A stretch of DNA of 57,861 nucleotides, taken from contig JABDNT010000012.1 in NCBI GenBank assembly GCA_013043685.1, positions 1 through 57,861 on the forward strand. The letters run 5' to 3'. The number at the start of each line of letters is the position of its first letter. The stretch's first letter is position 1. Under the pieces are notes generated by a model. The model ran no database searches and had not been told where the DNA came from. It worked only from the letters and a program-made list of their open reading frames with translations. Below are positions 9,967 through 19,015 of this stretch, in pieces. The stretch is from Flavobacteriaceae bacterium (GTDB lineage Bacteria; Bacteroidota; Bacteroidia; Flavobacteriales; Flavobacteriaceae). Made by a program: the position numbers and the translations under genes.

Positions 9967-11220
9967 ATGGGCAGATTATTTATAACCATCATTACCCTTT
10001 TGCTTTTTAACCCCTTATTATTCGCACAGGCAAACGAAATTCCTGCCCCTGAATATATTAGTACCATTCAATTTAAAGGATCCACTTCTCAGAGTCAGTT
10101 ACCCATCATCCGACTGGGCGAGCGATTGCGTCTTTCTTTCGATGCGCTTAATGGAAACGAAGATGATTTCTACTATAAAATTACGCATCACAATTTCGAT
10201 TGGACGGAAAGTGATCTGTCTAAAGGAGAATACCTGGTTGGTTTCGATGATGTACGAATTGAGACATATGAAAATTCGTTGAATACCCTTCAGATATTTT
10301 CCCATTATTTTCTTGATATACCCAACAGAGAAACCCGCGCTATCAACAAGAGTGGAAATTATCTCATCAGCATTTACGACGATGACGGGATGATAGTTTT
10401 CTCCCGAAAATTCATGGTAATTGAGAACTTGGTTGGTGTAGCGGCTGAAGTGCGAAGATCAAGGGATCTTAATTTTATTCGTGAAAAGCAATCGGTAAAC
10501 TTCAGCATCAATTCTCCTACCCTAACCCTCATAAATCCGAAACAAACAGTGAATGTCCTGGTGATGCAGAATAGTAATCTTAAAACTGCGATTACCGATT
10601 TAAAACCTCAGTACACTATTGGTTCCGAACTGATTTATCGATACGATAAGGAATCTTCGTTCTGGGGAGGTAACGAATTTCTGAATTTCGACAACAAGGA
10701 CGTGCGCGCCGCGAGCAATGGGGTTCGCAAAGTAGACTTGAGAGATTTATATGAGAATTACCTTTTCACGGATATTACGCGAGCAGACAGGCCCTATACC
10801 TTCAATCCGGATATTAATGGAAACTTTGTAGTTCGCAATATAAATGCCCCCGATCCTACCATCGAGGCAGAATACGTTGTTATTCATTTCGGTTTGCAGT
10901 ATTATGAGGACATAGGTGATAAAGAAATCCACATTTACGGGAATTTCAATAACTGGACCATCGATGGAAGTACGTATATGCGTTACGATGAACCCAGTGA
11001 TACATATCGTTTATCCCGATTGTTCAAGCAAGGTTTCTATAATTACAAATATGTGTTGGTAGATCGAGACGGCTCTGTGGATGAAGGAGCCATAAGTGGA
11101 AATTTCTGGCAGACTGAAAATGACTATACCATACTTGTATATTATCGTGAACTTGGAGGGCGTTTCGACAGGATCATAGGTATGGGAATGACAAATTCTA
11201 CGAACATAACCAATAACTGA
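9967..11220 (+). CDS. DUF5103 protein, type IX secretion system plug protein
   Basis: The protein of 417 residues has an N-terminal signal peptide (ends LLFAQ, about residue 21), followed by a beta-rich periplasmic or outer-membrane-associated body. Segments such as FYYKITHHNFDW, YLISIYDDDG and FGLQYYEDIGDKEIHIYGNFNNW match the DUF5103 family. Members are known as the Plug subunit that closes the SprA translocon of the Bacteroidota T9SS. The assignment is by remembered family resemblance. The C-terminal part (about 320-390) looks like a carbohydrate-module-like beta sandwich. It stands alone, divergent from nqrA, and 44 nt before the DUF3667 gene. Confidence 0.85.
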   Translation: MGRLFITIITLLLFNPLLFAQANEIPAPEYISTIQFKGSTSQSQLPIIRLGERLRLSFDALNGNEDDFYYKITHHNFDWTESDLSKGEYLVGFDDVRIETYENSLNTLQIFSHYFLDIPNRETRAINKSGNYLISIYDDDGMIVFSRKFMVIENLVGVAAEVRRSRDLNFIREKQSVNFSINSPTLTLINPKQTVNVLVMQNSNLKTAITDLKPQYTIGSELIYRYDKESSFWGGNEFLNFDNKDVRAASNGVRKVDLRDLYENYLFTDITRADRPYTFNPDINGNFVVRNINAPDPTIEAEYVVIHFGLQYYEDIGDKEIHIYGNFNNWTIDGSTYMRYDEPSDTYRLSRLFKQGFYNYKYVLVDRDGSVDEGAISGNFWQTENDYTILVYYRELGGRFDRIIGMGMTNSTNITNN

Positions 11221-11264
11221 TAAGTTTTCTGTTTTAAACTCCTTAGAATAATTAACTTTGAGGT

Positions 11265-12587
11265 ATGAGCTCTGATCAGCCCACACCATCCGAGAAGCCG
11301 GAATCTTCCGATAAGCTACAAGTAACCGATAAGCCTGTGCAGGCAAAGGGTAGAAAGGCGATGAAATATCGTGCTTCGGAATGTAGAAATTGCGGACATC
11401 CACTAGAGTTAACCGACAGGTATTGTTCGTACTGTTCCCAATTAAACACGACGAAAAACCTTCAACTGAAGGATTTTTTCGGAGAGTTTATCGGAAGTAT
11501 TATCACGTACGATTCCAAATTCAGATTCACACTAAAGGATCTATTGTTCCGTCCGGGGATTATTACGCGTAACTATGTAAACGGGCAACGACTCAAATAT
11601 GCCAATCCGTTTCGTTTCTTTCTAAGTGTATCTATTATTTATTTCATTCTCCAGGGGCTCATTAGCACGTTTACCGGAAACAGTCAACTCATCAAGGAGT
11701 CTCCATCTATAGGCAACACAGGGATTATAGTCGACCCTGATGGAGATAATCCATTGCTCTCTACTCCGGATATTGATTCGCTCCGGGTAGATTCTGTGAT
11801 ATCAAAAAATAAGAACCTGGCCAGGCTGGACTCAATCCTTGCCAATAACAATATCGATCTGAAGAAGAATGAATTAGATTCTATCCTGTCGCAAGAGAAT
11901 ATCGATATCAATGAAGTAAATGTAGATTCCATGGTAAATGCATTCGATTTTCTGCCTTTTATCAGGGGTAATAAAGAACCCTCATATGACCTTATTGCTG
12001 AAGAAACACTCGATACCATGAGTTGGTTTAACCGAAATTTCAAGCGGTTCGTTTTGTATCGTGATTTTTATAAAACCACAGAAATTAAAAATCCGCTAAT
12101 TGCCCTCGACAGCATGAATCATGAGAATACCGGTTATAACAGATGGGCCTATAGCAAGAATGAATCCATCGAACGAATTGAGAACAATCCCAGGGAATTT
12201 TTCCAATACCTTTTGGAAAAAACGCCGTTCTTCCTATTCTTCTTCACTCCTATATACGCCTGTTTTTTCTGGCTGATCTATTCCAAGAAGAAATACACCT
12301 ATATGGAGCATATGATCTTTATATTCCATATATTCAGTTTTGTATTTTTGGCCGGGATTATCTGTATGATTCCGGATTCCATAATCGCAGGTGGTGACGA
12401 CAATATTGTATTCTCTGTTGTACTAACTTTCATCGGCCCTATATACTTTTACAAGGCACTTCGTAATTTTTACAAACAAAACCGACTCATAACAATAATA
12501 AAATTTATACTTTTAAACTGGATTTTCTGGATAGGAGCAACTGTTGCGGCGCTCCTGTTCTTTGCAATAACCGCAGCGATGTATTAG
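11265..12587 (+). CDS. DUF3667 membrane protein with N-terminal zinc ribbon
   Basis: A 440-residue protein of unknown function. A low-complexity, Pro/Ser/Lys-rich N-terminus (1-40) precedes a four-cysteine ribbon CRNCG...YCSYC (about 44-65), which probably binds zinc, then the DUF3667-typical LKDLLFRPG and a first membrane segment (about 118-130). A hydrophilic central region of about 180 residues rich in Asp, Asn and Ser separates this from three or four C-terminal membrane helices (about 325-440). Cytoplasmic ribbon plus helices is the usual DUF3667 plan; the long loop is probably extracytoplasmic. It ends 1 nt before apaG, suggesting cotranscription. Confidence 0.8.
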   Translation: MSSDQPTPSEKPESSDKLQVTDKPVQAKGRKAMKYRASECRNCGHPLELTDRYCSYCSQLNTTKNLQLKDFFGEFIGSIITYDSKFRFTLKDLLFRPGIITRNYVNGQRLKYANPFRFFLSVSIIYFILQGLISTFTGNSQLIKESPSIGNTGIIVDPDGDNPLLSTPDIDSLRVDSVISKNKNLARLDSILANNNIDLKKNELDSILSQENIDINEVNVDSMVNAFDFLPFIRGNKEPSYDLIAEETLDTMSWFNRNFKRFVLYRDFYKTTEIKNPLIALDSMNHENTGYNRWAYSKNESIERIENNPREFFQYLLEKTPFFLFFFTPIYACFFWLIYSKKKYTYMEHMIFIFHIFSFVFLAGIICMIPDSIIAGGDDNIVFSVVLTFIGPIYFYKALRNFYKQNRLITIIKFILLNWIFWIGATVAALLFFAITAAMY

Positions 12588-12588
12588 G

Positions 12589-12975
12589 ATGGTACAACAG
12601 GTAACAAAAGGAATAAAGATCTCGGTAACGACTCAATATGAAGGCTATTTAGGTCATGAGCATAATGCAAGCTACGCCTTCTCGTATACCATCACTATAG
12701 AGAATAACAGTAAAGATACAGTTCAGTTAATCTCAAGATACTGGAATATTAAGGATGCTCTGAACAATACACAGGTAGTCACCGGCCAGGGTGTTATAGG
12801 AATAAAACCTGTTCTTGCACCGGGTGAAATACACACGTACAGCAGCGGATGCATGTTGTTAGCTCCTGTGGGCGCTATGAACGGAGCATATACTATGATC
12901 AATTTCAGCAATAAAACTGCCTTTAAAGTAGATATTCCTTCCTTTAAACTTCACGCCTATTTCGCGATGAACTAA
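12589..12975 (+). CDS. apaG: ApaG family protein
   Basis: ApaG is a small single-domain beta-sandwich protein (128 residues, normal length). The family core is plain: AFSYTITIENNS, QLISRYWNI, VVTGQGVIGIKPVLAPGE and a C-terminal FKLHAYFAMN. In enterobacteria apaG is linked to Ap4A hydrolase and to Co/Mg resistance, but its biochemical role is unsettled; the same fold occurs as a domain in some F-box and Polymerase-delta-interacting proteins. It directly follows the DUF3667 gene with a 1-nt gap. The next gene converges on it, 7 nt away. Confidence 0.93.
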   Translation: MVQQVTKGIKISVTTQYEGYLGHEHNASYAFSYTITIENNSKDTVQLISRYWNIKDALNNTQVVTGQGVIGIKPVLAPGEIHTYSSGCMLLAPVGAMNGAYTMINFSNKTAFKVDIPSFKLHAYFAMN

Positions 12976-12982
12976 GCCAGGT

Positions 12983-13684
12983 TCAAAAATCAATTCGTAT
13001 GGTTTTTTTATTCTGAAGATCTTCATAATACATTTCTATGGAATCCTTAACCATAACCTGAGTGATACTTTTGGTTTTTACGAATATACGGTCCATGATA
13101 AGATTCGTCTCCGGATTTCCTTCTCCCGCATTTTTATGAAAATCAAGAAGTTCATTCTCAGAAGGACTCAGGTTATCGAACAGGAAATCTGAAAACCAGG
13201 CTTCCCTTTTTCGTTTCATTTCTTCGGAATATAATAAGGAGGATGACCATATTGCAGGTGCCAGCGGTTTTTCTGTGAGATGATAATTCGCTCCGTCCCA
13301 TATTAATTCGTAAATCCTGAGTTTGACAGACCAATCTACAGCTACAATGGTAAATGGTTCTATGTCTTGAAAATCATAACTGTCTACAGCCTTGAGAAAA
13401 TCTTCTGCACTTAGCAGGTTGGTAACAATAATACCTCGGCTCATTCTGTATTCCGATTTCCGTTCATGGGCCTTAAAACCACCATTCATCAAACAAACAA
13501 ATCGCTTTCGGTCACTTACTCCAATCCAGGTGCCCCCGGCCAGCATATCTTTTGGGTATAGCAAGTCGGATCCGTTGATTTGGTATAGCTCAGGAAGCAG
13601 GGTTTCGCGATTTGGTGCTTCATCCCGGTTCGAAGTAATTATTAGGCCTCCGTCTGTTTGCGGCATTAGCGTGAGCGTGCACAT
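12983..13684 (-). CDS. NRDE (TANGO2-like) family protein
   Basis: The 233-residue protein begins MCTLTLMP and has the eponymous motif SNRDEAPNRE at about residues 18-27, followed by GGTWIGVSD and CLMNGGF. This is the NRDE/TANGO2 superfamily, in which the N-terminal Cys2 resembles the nucleophile of Ntn hydrolases. The cellular role in bacteria is unclear; eukaryotic TANGO2 has been linked to heme and acyl-CoA handling. No signal peptide, so it is probably cytoplasmic. It is a single gene, convergent with apaG and divergent from pruA. Confidence 0.88.
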   Translation of the reverse strand: MCTLTLMPQTDGGLIITSNRDEAPNRETLLPELYQINGSDLLYPKDMLAGGTWIGVSDRKRFVCLMNGGFKAHERKSEYRMSRGIIVTNLLSAEDFLKAVDSYDFQDIEPFTIVAVDWSVKLRIYELIWDGANYHLTEKPLAPAIWSSSLLYSEEMKRKREAWFSDFLFDNLSPSENELLDFHKNAGEGNPETNLIMDRIFVKTKSITQVMVKDSIEMYYEDLQNKKTIRIDF

Positions 13685-13803
13685 AAATATTCAATATTTG
13701 TGTTTCTGAAAGTGAAAATACAAAATAGATCGAGCTTTAAAAGAACCGGTACAAAATGTACGAATCGTGGAGGAGTTGATAAAATTTCAATGGTAATATT
13801 TTG

Positions 13804-13811
13804 TACCTTTG
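13804..13811 (+). promoter_or_regulatory. Predicted -7 promoter element of pruA
   Basis: TACCTTTG matches the Bacteroidota TAnnTTTG element exactly, 68 nt upstream of the pruA ATG. No well-spaced -33 TTG was found. Confidence 0.5.
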
Positions 13812-13879
13812 CACCTCTATCGGACACGCAATAAAAACACCGATTAAAACTATATATAAACATCTCAAAAAACACAATC

Positions 13880-15505
13880 ATGGGAAAAGGATTTTACGAT
13901 GTGCCTATCGCTGTTAATGAACCTATACTAAGTTATGCTCCGGGCTCTCCCGAGCGCGAGGAAGTACTGAAAACTTATAAGGAAATGTATAATAGCACTG
14001 TGGAAGTGCCTCTTTTTATTAATGGCCGTGAAGTTACCACTGAAAATAAAGTGACTATATCGCCTCCCCATGAGCATAAACATTCTCTTGGTGTATATTA
14101 CCAGGCTTCACAGCAGCATATTGAAGAAGCAATAGAAACTGCTGTCGAGGCTCGGAAAAATTGGGCAGCGATGCCCTGGGAAAACCGTGCGGGTATTTTT
14201 CTTCGTGCAGCTGAACTTATTGCCGGCCCTTACCGGGCAAGATTAAATGCCGCTACCATGCTGGGGCAATCTAAAACAATACATCAGGCAGAAATAGATT
14301 CAGCATGTGAGATTATCGATTTCCTTAGATTTAACGTGCAGTTCATGACTGAAATTTACGCCGAACAACCTGAATCCACTTCGGGAGCGTGGAATCGACT
14401 AGAGTATCGCCCGCTGGAAGGTTTTGTATATGCAATTACTCCTTTCAATTTTACCGCAATCGCAGGTAACCTTCCCACCAGTGCAGCACTAATGGGGAAC
14501 GTTGTTATATGGAAGCCAAGTCACAGCCAGATGTACTCTGCAAAAGTGTTACTTGATATTTTCAGGGAAGCAGGAGTTCCGGATGGTGTAATAAATATGG
14601 TTATGGGTAATGCAGCCATGATCACAGACACTATATTGGCCAGCCCCGATTTCAGTGGAGTTCATTTCACTGGATCCACGGATGTGTTCAAAGGAATCTG
14701 GCAGAAAATAGGGAATAACATTCATACCTATAAAACCTATCCCCGAATCGTAGGAGAAACAGGTGGTAAAGATTTTATCGTTGCACACAAATCGTCCGAT
14801 CCAAAACAAGTAGCCACCGCTATTTCAAGAGGTGCATTCGAATTCCAGGGCCAGAAATGTAGTGCAGCCAGCCGATGTTACATTTCAAAGAGCATCTGGG
14901 ATGATGTTAAGAATTTTGTTACCGAAGACCTGAAATCTTTCAAAATGGGATCTCCGGAGGATATGGACAATTTCATTACGGCTGTCATCCATGAAGCATC
15001 ATTCGACAAGCTGGCGCGTTATATTGATGAGGCTAAAGCTGCTTCCAATGCCGAGATCATTGCAGGCGGAACATACGACAAATCGGAAGGATATTTCATC
15101 CGCCCAACGGTTATCGTGACTGAAGACCCGAAATATACAACCATGTGCACTGAATTATTCGGTCCTGTCTTGACCATTTATGTATTTGAAGACGACGCAT
15201 GGGAAGACACGCTTCACCTTGTGGACGGAACCAGCGAGTATGCTTTAACGGGTGCTGTATTTTCCGAAGATCGCTATGCTCTTGAAAAAGCAGTAAGGAT
15301 ACTCGAGAATGCAGCCGGGAATTTCTACATTAATGACAAACCAACCGGAGCTGTCGTTGGCCAACAACCCTTTGGTGGTGCACGAGCAAGCGGAACCAAT
15401 GATAAAGCGGGAAGTAAATTGAACCTGTACCGATGGATCTCTCCGAGAATGGTTAAGGAGACTTTTGTTTCACCGGTTGATTACCGATATCCTTTCCTGG
15501 GGTAA
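13880..15505 (+). CDS. pruA: L-glutamate gamma-semialdehyde (1-pyrroline-5-carboxylate) dehydrogenase
   Basis: Oxidises glutamate semialdehyde to glutamate with NAD+, the second step of proline degradation. The 541 residues match the stand-alone P5C dehydrogenase of Bacteroidota and eukaryotes: the NAD-binding ITPFNFTAIAGNLP, the glutamate loop GETGGKD, and the nucleophile Cys327 in GQKCSAASR. The C-terminal TELFGPVLTIYVF, QPFGGARASGTNDKAG and SPRMVKETF are also characteristic. The start ATG is preceded by an A-rich leader. No proline dehydrogenase gene is adjacent; a strong inverted repeat follows. Confidence 0.96.
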   Translation: MGKGFYDVPIAVNEPILSYAPGSPEREEVLKTYKEMYNSTVEVPLFINGREVTTENKVTISPPHEHKHSLGVYYQASQQHIEEAIETAVEARKNWAAMPWENRAGIFLRAAELIAGPYRARLNAATMLGQSKTIHQAEIDSACEIIDFLRFNVQFMTEIYAEQPESTSGAWNRLEYRPLEGFVYAITPFNFTAIAGNLPTSAALMGNVVIWKPSHSQMYSAKVLLDIFREAGVPDGVINMVMGNAAMITDTILASPDFSGVHFTGSTDVFKGIWQKIGNNIHTYKTYPRIVGETGGKDFIVAHKSSDPKQVATAISRGAFEFQGQKCSAASRCYISKSIWDDVKNFVTEDLKSFKMGSPEDMDNFITAVIHEASFDKLARYIDEAKAASNAEIIAGGTYDKSEGYFIRPTVIVTEDPKYTTMCTELFGPVLTIYVFEDDAWEDTLHLVDGTSEYALTGAVFSEDRYALEKAVRILENAAGNFYINDKPTGAVVGQQPFGGARASGTNDKAGSKLNLYRWISPRMVKETFVSPVDYRYPFLG

Positions 15506-15520
15506 TCCTGATATCTATAA

Positions 15521-15561
15521 ATAAGAAGACCCCGGCTCATAAAGATTCGGGGTCTTCTTAT
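15521..15561. terminator. Inverted repeat between convergent pruA and the Omp28-like gene
   Basis: A perfect 14-bp stem whose arms end in AGACCCCG and CGGGGTCT encloses a 13-nt loop. It sits 15 nt after pruA and 20 nt from the stop of the gene on the other strand. Neither side has a strong T tract, so it may act as a bidirectional 3' end or stabilising hairpin. Confidence 0.6.
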
Positions 15562-15581
15562 AGAACAAACTTTAAACTTCT

Positions 15582-16634
15582 TTATTCAAAAGGTTTTTCT
15601 TCACCCACTTTTACATACTGTGCATTAAGGGCTGTATTATCCTGTTCAACGATCATAGCTACGATCTTGAGATTGGCCACCACGAATTCGGGAGATAATG
15701 CGATTTGGTAACTGGCATTATAATCTTCCAGAGCCGCTGTACTTGAAACCGCATTTCCAAAAGCATCAGTTAGAGCAGCCCTTAGCACGTCATTATGTAC
15801 AAAATCTACAATGGGGTTTCCCTGCTGATAGTAAGGACTCGTGGGGTCATTATCATAGTAGTTCACCTGGTCGGCAATAATATTATCTTCGACAAGATAT
15901 ACTACTAATTTGGTATTTTGGATATCATTCTCGGAAGCTACGGTCACTTTCACATTCAGGTTATTTCCAGTCACACTTGAGGTGATGGCGATCGCGAGAT
16001 CTGTATCAACACCGGCAATCGAAATGACATCCTGAGGGTCCTGGGGATTTTCCCATTTCACGGTGCGGTTGATGCGACCTGCCGGAAAACCAAAGACCCC
16101 GAATTCATTTCTAAGGTCTTCTTCTATTGGGATCGCCATCTCATCATCATTATGGATGGCTACCACAGCTATGTCATCTGTAACTTCATGTATCGCTTCG
16201 ATGGAAGCAGTAACTCGCGGGCAATAGCCACACCAGGTTCCGGTGTAGTCCTCTACTGCGATCTTTTGCTTTGGAATAATTATATTAAACGTTTCAGTTT
16301 CTGTGGTTTGGGTGTTTCCATTATCATCAAACTCTGCATATACCTCGAACATACCTGTGTCGGGGCTGCTGAATACATTCGCATCTAATGCCTCACCATC
16401 TACATAAAATACAGCCAAATCTGAAATATCTTCCCCGTTTTCATCCGTTAAAGTAAACGTGACTTGCTGGTTCCTCAAGGAACTTTTTCTGAAAAGAAGA
16501 GAAGAGGCCACAGGGTCCTCATTTGAACCACCCTGATCTACGAATGCTGAAAAGTCTTCAGTTTTACTACATCCAGAAATAATGGATACTAAAACAATTA
16601 GTGCGGATACCAGGGATATTTTTATTTTCTTCAT
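15582..16634 (-). CDS. Omp28-related lipoprotein with thioredoxin-like CxxC
   Basis: Starting at the ATG at 16634 (MKKIKISLVSA) gives 350 residues and a clean lipoprotein signal with the modified Cys22 in SIISGCSK; an upstream in-frame ATG at 16652 would add six residues. An Ig-like segment (about 40-120) precedes the Omp28 domain, whose core is EDYTGTWCGYCPR with Cys135 and Cys138. That is a thioredoxin-fold active-site pattern. Omp28 is an outer-membrane protein family described from Porphyromonas; the redox role is inferred from the motif. A second Omp28 protein lies at 20023-21702. Confidence 0.82.
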   Translation of the reverse strand: MKKIKISLVSALIVLVSIISGCSKTEDFSAFVDQGGSNEDPVASSLLFRKSSLRNQQVTFTLTDENGEDISDLAVFYVDGEALDANVFSSPDTGMFEVYAEFDDNGNTQTTETETFNIIIPKQKIAVEDYTGTWCGYCPRVTASIEAIHEVTDDIAVVAIHNDDEMAIPIEEDLRNEFGVFGFPAGRINRTVKWENPQDPQDVISIAGVDTDLAIAITSSVTGNNLNVKVTVASENDIQNTKLVVYLVEDNIIADQVNYYDNDPTSPYYQQGNPIVDFVHNDVLRAALTDAFGNAVSSTAALEDYNASYQIALSPEFVVANLKIVAMIVEQDNTALNAQYVKVGEEKPFE

Positions 16635-16734
16635 TTTAATTATTTGGAACAAGATTTGCTCGATAAAAATACTGGATAATTATGATTCTTTAAAACACTC
16701 GCGATTTTTTATTAAAAAAAAGTTAAAAAATCGC

Positions 16735-16742
16735 TAATATTG
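16735..16742 (+). promoter_or_regulatory. Possible -7 element of the TlpA-like gene
   Basis: TAATATTG matches TAnnTTTG at five of six fixed positions and lies 34 nt before the ATG at 16776. It argues against using the TTG at 16740, which it overlaps. Confidence 0.35.
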
Positions 16743-16775
16743 CTAAGCAAAACTCCAAACCCAATAAAATATTTT

Positions 16776-17255
16776 ATGAAATATCCTATACTGGCAGTAT
16801 TCTTCATTAGCACCTTTGCATTCTGTCAAAATGAATTACCTGTCACAGATCTAACCACACTGGATGGAAAAACGATCACTGTTTCTGAAATGATCGGAGA
16901 CGATGATGTAGCCATTATCTCGCTATGGGCTACCTGGTGTGTTCCCTGTTTAAAGGAACTTGATGCTATTAGCGAGGTCTATGCAGACTGGCAAGATGAA
17001 ACCAATGTTAATCTTTATGCAGTATCTGTTGACGATAGCAGAACCGTAAAACGTGTAAAGCCACTTATCAATGGTAAGGGCTGGGAATACGACATCTTCC
17101 TTGACACCAACAACGACTTCAAGCGAGCGTTGGGAGCCTCGACGGTTCCATTGACCCTCCTGGTAAAAAACAACGTGATTGTCTATCGACATTCGGGATA
17201 TAACCCAGGGGCAGAATACGAACTTTACGAGAAAGTAAAGGAGTATTCCAACTAA
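16776..17255 (+). CDS. TlpA-like thioredoxin family protein
   Basis: A small extracytoplasmic thiol-disulfide protein of 159 residues when started at the ATG at 16776, where the signal peptide MKYPILAVFFISTFAFCQ begins; a TTG at 16740 would add 12 unlikely residues. The active site is ATWCVPCLKEL with Cys55 and Cys58. The cis-Pro loop expected of the fold is ASTVPLTLLV. Family members reduce or shuffle disulfides in the periplasm. It lies 29 nt before the DUF6029 gene, with which it is probably cotranscribed. Confidence 0.88.
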   Translation: MKYPILAVFFISTFAFCQNELPVTDLTTLDGKTITVSEMIGDDDVAIISLWATWCVPCLKELDAISEVYADWQDETNVNLYAVSVDDSRTVKRVKPLINGKGWEYDIFLDTNNDFKRALGASTVPLTLLVKNNVIVYRHSGYNPGAEYELYEKVKEYSN

Positions 17256-17284
17256 CTGAATTTTATACCTAATCAACCTAATCA

Positions 17285-18949
17285 ATGAACAAGCTATTTA
17301 TTGCCTGCGCATTTTTTTGCGTTTGCGTTGCACAAGCACAGGAGAAAGGATACTTCTTCGGTGGCCTGGAAACAAATACCCAATGGTTACTCGATGATGA
17401 GGATCTAAAATTAACAGAGAGCAGCCCCGGCTTTATTGCGCCTGAGGAGCAGTTTCGGGCAAATACGTATGTACAACTAAATTACAGCTATGGAAAGTTC
17501 ACGGCCGGTGTGCAATATGAATCCTATCTGCCGAAAGCCTTACTTGGTTTCAGTCCCGATTTTGATGGGAGCAATGGCATAGCCACATACTACGTTAACT
17601 ACAAAACCGAAACCCTGGATATTACCGGGGGATACTTTTATGAACAATTTGGAAACGGACTCATTCTTCGTTCATGGGAAGATCGCCAGTTAGGTCTGAA
17701 TAACGCCCTGCATGGCGTGAAGATTGGATTTACCCCTACTCCATACTTGGAATTAAAAGGTGTCTACGGACAACAGCGAGTTGGATTTGACCTTTCAGAA
17801 GGAGTAATCCAGGGACTGGATGCGAACGTGGATCTAAGTACCGCACTTAAAATAGATGAAGTAGGAATTACCGCTGGTGCCAGTTATGTGGGAAGATACC
17901 AGGACAATGGGACTAATGACACTATTCCCAGTACGGTGAATGCTTATGGTGGACGGCTGGACCTGGTTGCCGGAAATTTCTTTGGCGGTTTAGAAGCTGT
18001 TGTGAAAGATGAGGATGTAATTGCAAATGAAGAGGTGATCCCGTCCAACAGGCTTTATGACGGTACGGCACTGCAAGTTAACCTGGGATATGCCAGGAAA
18101 GGATTTGGGTCAAACGCGACCTTCAGAAGGCTGGAGAACTTCAGTTTTTACGCTGATCGTCTTGCAGAAGGCAACCAATTTAATCAACAGGTAATTGGGT
18201 TCATACCCGCACTGACCAAACAACAGGATTATCTTCTTACCAATATATACGTATACAACCCACAACCCAGATTACTTACGGAAGGTTTCGAGCAAAGGGC
18301 CGGAGAAGTAGGTTCTCAGTTCGATGTGTATTTCTCATTTCCTTCGGAAAGTTTCCTTGGGAAGTACAAAACAAAGATCGCCAGTAACTTCTCTTATTGG
18401 GGAGGCCTCGATGCTACCTTTAACGATGATCTTTCTTACGATGCCGAATTCATTGGTTCCGGGGATCGTTATTTCCGTGATTTCAGCATAGAAGTAAAAA
18501 ACAGATGGAATAGTAAATGGAGTACTATTTTAACATTTCAGGATGTAATAATTGATAAAGGCGTTTCGCTTGGCGGGCCGCTAGGCGTTCAGGGTGATAT
18601 TAAAGCCACTATCGCCGTCGCAGAGGCAACTTATCGGTTTGGCAATGGCAAGTCGATACGTATGGTTGGACAGCATCTCTGGAGTGATGATGATCGTAAA
18701 GATTGGGCCGGAGCAGTAATGGAATATAATGCATCCTCTCGCCTTGCATTTTATATAGCCGACGCCTGGAATTACGGCGGTGAAGGAGAGATCCACTATT
18801 ACAACATTGGGGGAAGCTATTCCAAAGGTATTACCCGTTTTTCTATGAACTACGGAAGACAACGTGGCGGATTGATATGTGTAGGTGGTGTTTGTAGATT
18901 CGTTCCGGAAAGTAATGGATTATCAGCCAGCCTTGTGGTTACATTTTAA
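17285..18949 (+). CDS. DUF6029 family secreted or outer-membrane protein
   Basis: A 554-residue protein with a signal peptide (cleaved after CVAQAQ, about residue 19) and a body of alternating hydrophobic residues and aromatic girdles typical of an outer-membrane beta barrel. Recognisable segments are YFFGGLETNTQW, GGYFYEQFGNGLILRSWEDRQLG and a C-terminal strand ending SASLVVTF, consistent with barrel insertion. I assign it to DUF6029 from resemblance, a Bacteroidota family of unknown function. Two cysteines (ICVGGVC) sit close to the C-terminus, a possible substrate of the cotranscribed thioredoxin; that link is inference. Confidence 0.78.
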   Translation: MNKLFIACAFFCVCVAQAQEKGYFFGGLETNTQWLLDDEDLKLTESSPGFIAPEEQFRANTYVQLNYSYGKFTAGVQYESYLPKALLGFSPDFDGSNGIATYYVNYKTETLDITGGYFYEQFGNGLILRSWEDRQLGLNNALHGVKIGFTPTPYLELKGVYGQQRVGFDLSEGVIQGLDANVDLSTALKIDEVGITAGASYVGRYQDNGTNDTIPSTVNAYGGRLDLVAGNFFGGLEAVVKDEDVIANEEVIPSNRLYDGTALQVNLGYARKGFGSNATFRRLENFSFYADRLAEGNQFNQQVIGFIPALTKQQDYLLTNIYVYNPQPRLLTEGFEQRAGEVGSQFDVYFSFPSESFLGKYKTKIASNFSYWGGLDATFNDDLSYDAEFIGSGDRYFRDFSIEVKNRWNSKWSTILTFQDVIIDKGVSLGGPLGVQGDIKATIAVAEATYRFGNGKSIRMVGQHLWSDDDRKDWAGAVMEYNASSRLAFYIADAWNYGGEGEIHYYNIGGSYSKGITRFSMNYGRQRGGLICVGGVCRFVPESNGLSASLVVTF

Positions 18950-18965
18950 TAAGTAAATAACAGAA

Positions 18966-19000
18966 TAAAAAAACCCGGAGACGAACTCCGGGTTTTTTTA
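18966..19000. terminator. Bidirectional rho-independent terminator
   Basis: A perfect 15-bp stem including A7 and T7 tracts encloses the core AACCCGGAG/CTCCGGGTT with loop ACGAA. It lies between convergent genes and gives a T tract on both strands. Confidence 0.92.
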
Positions 19001-19015
19001 TTGAGTCAATCTGAC

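Noticed and set aside
9741-10067. Minus-strand frame of 108 codons between nqrA and the plug gene
   Set aside because: It overlaps the start regions of two well-supported divergent genes and covers the nqr promoter; it is a shadow frame.
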